From Falsiroseomonas algicola (GTDB lineage: Bacteria; Pseudomonadota; Alphaproteobacteria; Acetobacterales; Acetobacteraceae), in contig NZ_JAAIKB010000005.1 of assembly GCF_011040385.1 (NCBI RefSeq), forward strand, positions 388,051 to 452,050: a stretch of DNA of 64,000 nucleotides, in the 5' to 3' direction. Both the position numbers and the translations under genes were made by a program. The number at the start of each line of letters is the position of its first letter. The stretch's first letter is position 1. The notes beneath the pieces are model-generated. The model searched no databases, was not told where the DNA came from, and was given only the letters and a program-made list of their open reading frames with translations. Of this stretch, positions 53,623 through 61,183 are shown piece by piece.

Positions 53623-55257
53623 TCAGCCGCCCTTGGCCTGGGCGCGCAGCACATGCTTCTGGATCTTGCCCGTGCTGGTCTTGGGCAGTTCGGCGAAGAC
53701 CACGTGGCGCGGCACCTTGTAGCCCGCCAGGATGGTCTTGCAGTGCGCGATCAGGTCTTCCGCAGTGGCGGTGGAGCCGGGCTTGAGTTCGATGAAGGCG
53801 CAGGGCGTCTCGCCCCATTTCTCGTCCGGCCGCGCGACCACGGCGGCGACGGCCACGGCGGGGTGCTTGTAGAGCGCGTCCTCGACCTCGATGGAGGAGA
53901 TGTTCTCGCCGCCCGAGATGATGATGTCCTTCGAGCGGTCCTTCAGCTGGATGTAGCCATCGGGGTAGGTGACGGCGAGGTCGCCGGTGTGGAACCAGCC
54001 GCCGGCGAAGGCTTTCGCCGTGGCTTCGGCGTCCTTGAGATAGCCCTTCATCACGACATTGCCCTGCATCATCACCTCGCCCATGGAGGTGCCATCGGCG
54101 GGCACGCGTGCCATCGTCTCCGGGTCCATGACGCAGAGGCCTTCGAGGGCGATGTAGCGCACGCCCTGGCGGGACATCAGCGCGGCCTGCTCGGCGGCGG
54201 GCTGGACGTCCCAGTCGCTGTTCCACTCATTGACCACGGAGGGGCCGTAGCATTCGGTCAGGCCATAGACGTGGCAGACGGCGAAGCCCGCTTCCTTCAT
54301 CGCGGCCAGCACGGCGGCGGGCGGCGGCGCGCCGGCGACGACGAACTGCACCTGGTGGGGCAGGGGCTTCTTCTCCGCCTCGGGCGTGCCCAGCAGCGTC
54401 GCCATGACGATGGGCGCGCCGCACATATGCGTCACGCCCTCCTTCGACATCAGATCCCACATCGCATTGCCGCGCACGGCGCGCAGGCAGACATGCGTGC
54501 CGGCCTGCGCCGTGACGGTCCAGGGGAAGCACCAGCCGTTGCAATGGAACATCGGCAGCGTCCAGAGATAGACGGGATGCTTGCCCATGCCGGCGGAGAG
54601 CACGTTGCCGACGGCCAGCAGCTGCGCGCCGCGATGGTGATAGACGACGCCCTTCGGCCGGCCCGTGGTGCCAGAGGTGTAGTTGAGGCTGATGGCATCC
54701 CATTCATCGCCCGGCATCGGCCAGGCGAAGCCCTCATCGCCGCCGGCGATGAAATCCTCATAGCCGGTGGCGCCATCGAGGCGGTTGGCGCGGGCGGCGT
54801 TGGAGGCCTCCGGGTCATCGACCTCGATCACCAGCGGCTTGGCCTGGCATTGCGTCAGCGCCAGGCGCAGCAGGGGGACGAATTCGCGGTCCACCACGAC
54901 GACCTTCGCCTCCCCATGGTCGAGGCAATAGGCGATGGTTCCGGCATCGAGCCGCGTGTTCAGCGTGTTCAGCACGCCGCCCGTCATCGGCACGCCGTAA
55001 TGGCATTCCAGCATCTCGGGGATGTTGGGCAGCAGCGCGGCCACGGTGTCACCGCGCCCGATGCCGTGCTGGCGCAGTGCGTCGGCCAGCTTCACGCAGC
55101 GCGCGCGAAGCTCCGCATAGCTGCGCCGAACCGCGCCGTGGACGACCGCGGTGTGGCGCGGGAAGACGGCGGCGGCGCGCTCCAGAAACAGCAGCGGCGT
55201 CAGCGGCTGATGGTTGGCGGGGACGCGGGGCAGGGCATCGAAATCGGCAGCGGCCAT
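53623..55257 (-). CDS. AMP-forming acyl-CoA ligase
   Basis: This 544-residue ANL-superfamily enzyme has the AMP-binding motif YTSGTTGRPKGVVYHHRG near residue 178, the YGLTE motif, GWFHTGD and DRSKDIIISGGENIS, plus the C-terminal catalytic lysine in KTSTGKIQKHVLRA. The length and the FHCNGWCFPW segment match medium-chain or methylthiopropionyl-CoA (DmdB-like) ligases. It activates a carboxylic acid to its CoA thioester in the cytoplasm. It lies between an enoyl-CoA hydratase gene (14-bp gap) and the sulfotransferase gene. The acid is not known. Confidence 0.92.
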   Translation of the reverse strand: MAAADFDALPRVPANHQPLTPLLFLERAAAVFPRHTAVVHGAVRRSYAELRARCVKLADALRQHGIGRGDTVAALLPNIPEMLECHYGVPMTGGVLNTLNTRLDAGTIAYCLDHGEAKVVVVDREFVPLLRLALTQCQAKPLVIEVDDPEASNAARANRLDGATGYEDFIAGGDEGFAWPMPGDEWDAISLNYTSGTTGRPKGVVYHHRGAQLLAVGNVLSAGMGKHPVYLWTLPMFHCNGWCFPWTVTAQAGTHVCLRAVRGNAMWDLMSKEGVTHMCGAPIVMATLLGTPEAEKKPLPHQVQFVVAGAPPPAAVLAAMKEAGFAVCHVYGLTECYGPSVVNEWNSDWDVQPAAEQAALMSRQGVRYIALEGLCVMDPETMARVPADGTSMGEVMMQGNVVMKGYLKDAEATAKAFAGGWFHTGDLAVTYPDGYIQLKDRSKDIIISGGENISSIEVEDALYKHPAVAVAAVVARPDEKWGETPCAFIELKPGSTATAEDLIAHCKTILAGYKVPRHVVFAELPKTSTGKIQKHVLRAQAKGG

Positions 55258-55271
55258 GGGGTCTGTCGGTC

Positions 55272-56078
55272 CTAGCGATCGCGCCAGACGGGCTGGCGCT
55301 TGGAGAGGAAGGCGCCGATGCCTTCGGCGGCATCCTCGGCCATCAGGTTTTCGGTCATCACCGCGGCAGCATGGGCATAGGCGTCCTCCAGCGGAAGCCC
55401 ACGCTGATGGTGGAAGGCGGCCTTGCCGATGCGCACCGTATGCGCGCTGCGCGACGCGATGCGGGCGGCGAGCGCTTCCGTGGCGGCGGTGAGGTCGGTG
55501 GTCGGGACGACGCGGTTCACCAGGCCGATGCGCCGCGCCTCCTCCGCCCCGATCATCTCGCCGGTCAGCAGCATCTCCATCGCGGGCTTGACGGCCACGG
55601 CGCGGGAGAGGGCGACGGCGGGGGTGGAGCAGAACAGGCCGATATCGACACCAGGGGTGCAGAAGCGGGCGGCGTCGGAGGCCACGGCCAGGTCGCAGGT
55701 CGCGACCAGCTGGCAGCCCGCCGCCGTCGCCACGCCCTGGACCTCCGCGATCACGGGCTGGGGCAGTGCGACGATGGCCTGCATCAGCGTCGCGCAGCGC
55801 GTCATGGCGGTGTCGAAGAAACCGCGGCCGCCATCGGGATCGGCGCGATGGGCGGTGATCTCCCGCAGGTCATGGCCGGCGCAGAAGACGGGGCCGGCGG
55901 CGGCCAGCACGACGACGCGCACGGAAGCGTCCTCCGCGATGGCGCGCAGCGCATCCAGCACCGCGCCCATCATCGCGAAGGACAGGCTGTTGCGGGATTC
56001 CGGCTTGTTCAGCGTGAGGCGCGTGATGCCCGCCGCGCTGTCCTGCCGCAGCAGCGGGGGCGTGGTGCCGTCCGGCAT
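55272..56078 (-). CDS. Enoyl-CoA hydratase/isomerase family protein
   Basis: This 268-residue crotonase-fold protein shows the start LTLNKPESRNSLSFAMM, the oxyanion-hole region GPVFCAGHDLREI and the second element VQGVATAAGCQLVATCDLAVA. The glutamate pair of classical hydratases is not obvious, so it may be an isomerase or hydrolase of the family. ATG 56078 starts 2 bp after the prpE stop, and the acyl-CoA ligase follows. This suggests a small acyl-CoA degradation operon. Confidence 0.92.
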   Translation of the reverse strand: MPDGTTPPLLRQDSAAGITRLTLNKPESRNSLSFAMMGAVLDALRAIAEDASVRVVVLAAAGPVFCAGHDLREITAHRADPDGGRGFFDTAMTRCATLMQAIVALPQPVIAEVQGVATAAGCQLVATCDLAVASDAARFCTPGVDIGLFCSTPAVALSRAVAVKPAMEMLLTGEMIGAEEARRIGLVNRVVPTTDLTAATEALAARIASRSAHTVRIGKAAFHHQRGLPLEDAYAHAAAVMTENLMAEDAAEGIGAFLSKRQPVWRDR

Positions 56079-56080
56079 GG

Positions 56081-57985
56081 CTATTTCTCCGCCTGCTTCA
56101 GCACATCGGCGATCTCGTCCAGGATCAGCGGATCGTCGATGGTGGGGGGCACGGTATAGGTTTCGGCATCCGCGATCTTGCGGATGGTGGCGCGCAGGAT
56201 CTTGCCGGAACGGGTCTTGGGCAGGCGCTGCACCACGCGCGCCTCCCGGAAGGCGGCGACGGGGCCGATGCGGTCGCGCACCATGGCGACGAGTTCCTTC
56301 GCGATCTCGGGCTCCTGCTTCGTCGTCCCGGCCTTCAGCACGACCAGGCCGAGCGGCGCCTGGCCCTTCAGCGAATCCTTCACCCCGACCACGGCGCATT
56401 CCGCGACATCGGGGTGGGCGGCCAGCACCTCCTCCATCGCGCCGGTGGACAGGCGGTGGCCCGCGACATTGATGATGTCGTCCGTGCGGGACATGACCCA
56501 GACATAGCCATCCTCATCCACCATCCCGGCATCGGAGGTGTTGTAGTAGCCCGGAAAGGCCTCGAGATAGGCTTCACGGAAGCGCGCATCGGCGTGCCAC
56601 AGCGTCGGCAGGTTGGAGGGCGGCAGCGGCAACTTCACCGCCAGCGTGCCGATCTGCCCGCGCGGCACCTCCTGCCCCGCCTCGTCCAGCGCGCGCAGGT
56701 CATAGCCGGGGGCCGGCTTGCCGCCGGAGCCCGGCCGGTTCGGGAAGAGGCCGAAGCCGCGGAAATTGCCGCTGATGCTCCAACCCGTCTCGGTCTGCCA
56801 CCAATGGTCGATGACGGGTTTGCCGAGCAGGGCCGCGGACCATTCGGCGGTCGGCGGATCGCAGCGCTCACCGGCCAGGAACAGGGCTTCCAGCGCGGAG
56901 AGGTCGTAGCGCGCCAGCAGCGCGCCTTCCGGATCCTCCTTGCGGATGGCGCGGATGGCGGTGGGGGCGGTGAAGAGCACCTTCACCCGGTGCTCGGCCG
57001 CGACGCGCCAGAAGGCGCCGGCATCGGGCGTCCCGACGGGCTTGCCCTCGTACATCACGGTCGTGCAGCCCGCGAGGAGGGGCGCATAGACGATGTAGGA
57101 ATGGCCGACGACCCAGCCGACATCGCTGGCCGTCCACATGACGTCCCCGGCCTTCAGCCCGTAGAGCATGGACATCGAGTTCATGAGGGCCACCGCGTGG
57201 CCGCCATTGTCGCGCACGATGCCCTTGGGCTTCCCCGTCGTGCCGGAGGTGTAGAGGATGTAGAGCGGATCCGTCGCCGCGACATCCGTGCAGGGCGCGG
57301 GGGAGGCCGCGGCCTCCGCTTCCAGGAGATCGACGTCGCGCCCCGGCGTCAGCTCGCAGGGGTGTTCGGGGCGCTGCAGGATCAGGCAGTGATCCGGCTT
57401 GTGCGGCGACAGCGCGATGGCGGCGTCGAGCAGCGGCTTGTATTTCACCAGCCGCCCCGGCTCCAGCCCGCAGGAGGCGGAGATGATCGCCTTGGGCTGC
57501 GCATCGGCGATGCGGGCCGAGAGTTCCGCGGCCGCGAAGCCACCGAAGACGACGGAATGAATGGCGCCGATCCGCGCGCAGGCCAGCATCGCGATGGCGG
57601 CTTCGGGGACCATCGGCATGTAGATGATGACGCGGTCGCCGGCCGCGACGCCGCGCGCCGCCAGCGCGCCGGCGGTTTTCGCGACACGGTCGAGCAACTC
57701 GGCATAGGTGAAGCGGGCGGCTCGCCCGGTGATGGGGCTGTCCCAGATCAGCGCGGGCTGCGCGCCGCGGCCGGCCGCCACGTGCCGGTCCAGCGCATTG
57801 TGGCAGGTGTTCAGCCGGGCATCGGGAAACCAGCGGCCATAGACGCCGGCCGCGGCGTCGAAGATCCGCGTCGGCGGCACGGCCCAGTCGATCGCCCGTG
57901 CGGCGTCGCGCCAGAAGCCTTCGGGGTCGGCGCGCCAGGCGCCGTAGGCCTCGTCGTAGCGGCTGGTCGCGGTGCTGCCGTCCAT
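56081..57985 (-). CDS. prpE: Propionyl-CoA synthetase
   Basis: This 634-residue AMP-forming ligase has the ACAS N-terminal domain (YGAWRADPEGFW), VVFGGFAAAELSARI, the AMP motif YTSGTTGKPKG near residue 252, WWQTETGW and the acetylatable lysine in LPKTRSGKILRATIRKI. It resembles PrpE more than Acs in length and in the GNFRGFGLFPNRPGS segment. It activates propionate or acetate. ATG 57985 has GAGGGG about nine bases upstream. It leads the prpE-hydratase-ligase-sulfotransferase operon. Confidence 0.92.
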   Translation of the reverse strand: MDGSTATSRYDEAYGAWRADPEGFWRDAARAIDWAVPPTRIFDAAAGVYGRWFPDARLNTCHNALDRHVAAGRGAQPALIWDSPITGRAARFTYAELLDRVAKTAGALAARGVAAGDRVIIYMPMVPEAAIAMLACARIGAIHSVVFGGFAAAELSARIADAQPKAIISASCGLEPGRLVKYKPLLDAAIALSPHKPDHCLILQRPEHPCELTPGRDVDLLEAEAAASPAPCTDVAATDPLYILYTSGTTGKPKGIVRDNGGHAVALMNSMSMLYGLKAGDVMWTASDVGWVVGHSYIVYAPLLAGCTTVMYEGKPVGTPDAGAFWRVAAEHRVKVLFTAPTAIRAIRKEDPEGALLARYDLSALEALFLAGERCDPPTAEWSAALLGKPVIDHWWQTETGWSISGNFRGFGLFPNRPGSGGKPAPGYDLRALDEAGQEVPRGQIGTLAVKLPLPPSNLPTLWHADARFREAYLEAFPGYYNTSDAGMVDEDGYVWVMSRTDDIINVAGHRLSTGAMEEVLAAHPDVAECAVVGVKDSLKGQAPLGLVVLKAGTTKQEPEIAKELVAMVRDRIGPVAAFREARVVQRLPKTRSGKILRATIRKIADAETYTVPPTIDDPLILDEIADVLKQAEK

Positions 57986-58108
57986 GGCTGCCGTCCCCTC
58001 ATCCTGGCCGGGTGAGTCCCGATCCTGATTGACGCGCAGAGTGCCGCCAGGGCACCCCGCCGCGCAACCATGCCCGGGGCGGTCGCGGGGGCCATTGACG
58101 CAGCGCAA

Positions 58109-58141
58109 GAAAAAGGCGCCGGGGGTTGCCCCCCGACGCCG
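58109..58141 (-). terminator. Rho-independent terminator of the MHS transporter gene
   Basis: An 11-bp stem (58115-58125 with 58130-58140, one mismatch) with a TTGC loop is followed on the minus strand by TTTTTCTT. This is the clearest intrinsic terminator in the window. It lies 25 bp past the MHS transporter stop and before prpE. Confidence 0.85.
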
Positions 58142-58165
58142 TTGCGGCCCGATCCTTCGTCCGGA

Positions 58166-59878
58166 TCAGCGGCCCGTGCGGTAATCCGCGCCGCTGGCGG
58201 AGCCATCGGCATTGGTCGCGAAGATGTCGCGGTCCTTCGTCTCCGGCACGAAGAAGAGGCCGATGACGACGGTCGCGAGCGCGATGACGATGGGGTACCA
58301 GAGGCCGAAATAGACGTCGCCGGTCTGCGCGATCATCGCGAAGCTCGTCGCCGGCAGCAGCCCGCCGAACCAGCCATTGCCGATGTGGTAGGGCAGCGAC
58401 ATGGAGGTGTAGCGGATGCGCGTCGGGAACAGCTCCACCAGCGCGGCCGCGATCGGGCCGTAGACCATCGTCACGTAGATCACGAGCAGCGTCAGGATGC
58501 CGATCAGCACGGCGGGCTGTTCGCGGAAGATGTCGAAGGGGTTCGACATCTTGACGACGGAGGGGTTGGAGGCCGCCGGATAGCCCGCCGCCGTCAGCGC
58601 CGCGCCGAGGTCACGCGCGAAGCTGGCCGAATCGGCCGGGATCGGCGTGCCGCCCTGGATGCGCACCGCGGCCACGGCGCCCGCCGGCGCCTGTTCGACC
58701 GTGTAGTTGACGGAAGCGCGGGCGAGCGCCGCCTTGGCCACGTCGCAGGGCTGGGTGAAGCGCGCCGTGCCGGTCGGGTTGAACTGGAAGGAGCAGCTGG
58801 CCGGATCCGCCACCACCTGGACGGAGATGGTGGAATGCGCCCGCGCCAGGTCGGGGTTGGCCTCCGCGCTCATCAGCTTGAACAGCGGGAAGTAGGTCAG
58901 CGCCGCGATCAGGCAGCCGCCCAGGATGATCGGCTTGCGGCCGACCTTGTCGGACAGCCAGCCGAAGAAGACGAAGCCGCCGGAGCCCAGCAGCAGCGAC
59001 CAGGCGATGAGCATGTTGGTGGTGAAGGCATCGACCTTGAGCACCTGGCCCATGAAGAACAGCGCGTAGAACTGGCCGGTGTACCAGACCACCGCCTGGC
59101 CCATGACAAGGCCGAGCAGGGCGAAGAGCGCGATCTTGGCGTTCTTCCACTGGCCGAAGGCCTCGCTGATCGGCGCCTTCGAACCCGTGCCTTCCTCCTT
59201 CATCTTCTTGAAGGCGGGGCTTTCCTCCATCTGCAGCCGGATCCAGACGGAAATGCCGAGCAGCGCGATGGAGAGCAGGAAGGGCACGCGCCAGCCCCAG
59301 GCCCGGAAGGCGGCATCGCCGACCGCGAGCTGGGTGAAGAGGATGACGAGCAGCGAGAGGAAGAGGCCCGCCGTCGCCGTGATCTGGATGAAGCTGGTGT
59401 AGAAGCCGCGGCGGCCATTGGGCGCGTGTTCGGCGACATAGGTCGCGGCACCGCCATACTCGCCGCCCAGCGCCAGGCCCTGCAGCAGGCGCAGGATGAT
59501 CAGGATGATGGGCGCCAGGATGCCGATGGTGTCCGACGTCGGCAGGATGCCGACGATGAAGGTGGAGGAGCCCATGATCAGGATGGTGACGAGGAAGGTG
59601 TATTTCCGGCCGACCAGGTCACCGAGCCGCCCGAAGACCAGCGCGCCGAAGGGGCGCACCAGGAAGCCCGCGGCGAAGGCCAGCAGGGCGAAGATGTTGC
59701 GGGTGGTTTCCGGGAACTGGCTGAAGAAGTTCGCGCCGATGACGGCGGCGAGCGAGCCGTAGAGGTAGAAGTCGTACCATTCGAAGACGGTGCCGAGGGA
59801 GGAGGCCAGGATGACCTTCCGTTCCTCCTGCGACATTGGTCGCGCGGCCCCGCCGGCCGCGGCGTGCGATGCAGACAT
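58166..59878 (-). CDS. MHS-family MFS transporter with a periplasmic insert
   Basis: This 570-residue metabolite:H+ symporter-type MFS protein resembles KgtP, ShiA and ProP. It has SSLGTVFEWYDFYLYG, the GRLGDLVGRKYTF loop, LQGLALGGEYGGAATYVAEH and the second-half GWLSDKVGRKPIILGG. Relatives are about 430 residues; the extra length is a loop of about 100 residues after the eighth helix (from ISVQVVADPASC to NPSVVKMSNP) that carries two cysteines and should face the periplasm. ATG 59878 follows a GGGATGGGGG region. It likely imports an organic acid or osmolyte. Confidence 0.9.
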   Translation of the reverse strand: MSASHAAAGGAARPMSQEERKVILASSLGTVFEWYDFYLYGSLAAVIGANFFSQFPETTRNIFALLAFAAGFLVRPFGALVFGRLGDLVGRKYTFLVTILIMGSSTFIVGILPTSDTIGILAPIILIILRLLQGLALGGEYGGAATYVAEHAPNGRRGFYTSFIQITATAGLFLSLLVILFTQLAVGDAAFRAWGWRVPFLLSIALLGISVWIRLQMEESPAFKKMKEEGTGSKAPISEAFGQWKNAKIALFALLGLVMGQAVVWYTGQFYALFFMGQVLKVDAFTTNMLIAWSLLLGSGGFVFFGWLSDKVGRKPIILGGCLIAALTYFPLFKLMSAEANPDLARAHSTISVQVVADPASCSFQFNPTGTARFTQPCDVAKAALARASVNYTVEQAPAGAVAAVRIQGGTPIPADSASFARDLGAALTAAGYPAASNPSVVKMSNPFDIFREQPAVLIGILTLLVIYVTMVYGPIAAALVELFPTRIRYTSMSLPYHIGNGWFGGLLPATSFAMIAQTGDVYFGLWYPIVIALATVVIGLFFVPETKDRDIFATNADGSASGADYRTGR

Positions 59879-60112
59879 CCCCCATCCCTTCCTGCGCGGG
59901 CAGGCCCGCCCGCAAGTCATTGTTGCGGTGCCACGCGCCATGCGCGCGACGCGCGTAGGGTTTGATCCCTGCGCATGGCGACCTTCTTAAGGAATGGAAA
60001 GGACCGATCAACGCGCCGCGCGGTTAATTCGTGTCCAGAACTCGGCTTCATGCCAAATTGGGCGTAACATATTTAAAGTTGGTAACTTGATGCTTCGCAA
60101 TGACTTTGCGCC

Positions 60113-60724
60113 TCAGGCGTGGGTGCGCAATTCGCGGCTCAACCCTGGCGCGTCGAAGGCGCGCTCCATCTCCTGCTGGGTGGAGACGATGTGGAAGCGC
60201 AGCGCGCCCCGGATGGCCGGCGTCTCGCCGACGCGCTGGTCGGGGTGGACGGGCAGGGTGGCGAGCAGCGGGGACTCGGCTTCCAGGGCCAGGCGGTCGG
60301 CGCTGGCGGGCGGCGATTCCTGCAGCAGGGCGAGGCGCCTCCCCAGGCCATCCCGCGCGGCATCGAGGGTCGGCCGTTCCTCCGCCGGCGCTTCGGCGGC
60401 ATCCAGGATTCGGCCGCCCATCGCGGCCAGGGCGCGGGCCAGGGCGGCCTCGGCGCCCGGCGCATGGGGCCGCAGCCAGGCCTCGGCCAGTGCCGTCACA
60501 TCCCCGGCTGCGGCCGCGAAGGTCTGCCAGCGGCAATGGTTGAGCGCCGCGCGGAAATCGGGGTCGGCGAAGGTCTGCCGTTCATTCCGGCCCGCCTTAA
60601 CGCGGCAGTAGTCGATCACCGTCTTCTGCGCGACGAAGGCTGCCTGGCGGTCCAGGAACCGCTCCAGCTCGCCCGGCTCGCGCGACGGTAACGGGCGCAG
60701 ACGGTCCCGCAGCCAAGACAGCAT
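60113..60724 (-). CDS. Conserved hypothetical protein next to DUF4212/symporter
   Basis: This protein of 203 residues begins MLSWLRDRLRPLPSREPGELERFLDRQAAF-like sequence, of which only the first part is quoted in findings as a helix-rich start. It has no signal peptide or membrane span. Repeated helices (AFVAQKTVIDYCRVKAG, HCRWQTFAAAAGDVTALAEA) and a conserved QTFADPDF stretch are visible. GGAGGAGGG lies just before ATG 60724. It is divergent from the DUF4212-symporter pair with a 149-bp shared gap; in related genomes such a helical protein often accompanies this transporter, suggesting an accessory or regulatory role. The function is unknown to me. Confidence 0.7.
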   Translation of the reverse strand: MLSWLRDRLRPLPSREPGELERFLDRQAAFVAQKTVIDYCRVKAGRNERQTFADPDFRAALNHCRWQTFAAAAGDVTALAEAWLRPHAPGAEAALARALAAMGGRILDAAEAPAEERPTLDAARDGLGRRLALLQESPPASADRLALEAESPLLATLPVHPDQRVGETPAIRGALRFHIVSTQQEMERAFDAPGLSRELRTHA

Positions 60725-60747
60725 CGCTCCCTCCTCCCCATGGCATC

Positions 60748-60796
60748 GCAACGATGTTGCATGACATGGCGGACACGTGATAGCGACAGTTATAAA
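60748..60796. promoter_or_regulatory. Divergent promoter region with palindrome
   Basis: The 149-bp gap between the hypothetical gene (minus) and the DUF4212 gene (plus) contains GCAACGATGTTGC, a 5-bp inverted repeat with a 3-bp centre at 60748-60760, and an isolated TATAAA at 60791-60796. No well-spaced -35 box is evident. It is a plausible control site for both directions. Confidence 0.3.
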
Positions 60797-60873
60797 CAAT
60801 AATTCACCACCCGACAGGGTGCCGGGCAGTTCACGCCGCCGGAAAGGCCGGCGGTGCATGGGGAGAAAGCGGG

Positions 60874-61179
60874 ATGCCGTTGGTCGAGGACGTCAAGGAT
60901 CCGCAGGGGGCCAGGGTGGCCGCCACGGATCAGGTGAATGGGGCAGCCTACTGGAAGAAGACATCGGGGCTGATGTGGACGGTGCTGGCCATCTGGTTCG
61001 TGGCCGGCTTCGGCATCCATTTCTTCGCCCCGGCGCTGAACCCGATCCATGTGCTGGGCTTCCCGCTGGGCTTCTACTTCGCCGCCCAGGGCAGCCTGAT
61101 CATCTTCGTCGTCGGCCTCTTCTGGTTCGCCAAGCGCCAGAACGAGATCGACGAGGAATTCGGCGTGCAGGAGGACTGA
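60874..61179 (+). CDS. DUF4212 domain-containing small membrane protein
   Basis: This 101-residue protein has two membrane helices (GLMWTVLAIWFVAGFGIHFF and GFYFAAQGSLIIFVVGLFWF) and a charged C-terminus (AKRQNEIDEEFGVQED), the exact layout of DUF4212 partners of VC_2705-type sodium:solute symporters. It probably assists or forms a subunit of the symporter encoded 4 bp downstream. Together they are thought to take up acetate or other small carboxylates. The nearby prpE gene fits such a substrate. Confidence 0.92.
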   Translation: MPLVEDVKDPQGARVAATDQVNGAAYWKKTSGLMWTVLAIWFVAGFGIHFFAPALNPIHVLGFPLGFYFAAQGSLIIFVVGLFWFAKRQNEIDEEFGVQED

Positions 61180-61183
61180 CCGC

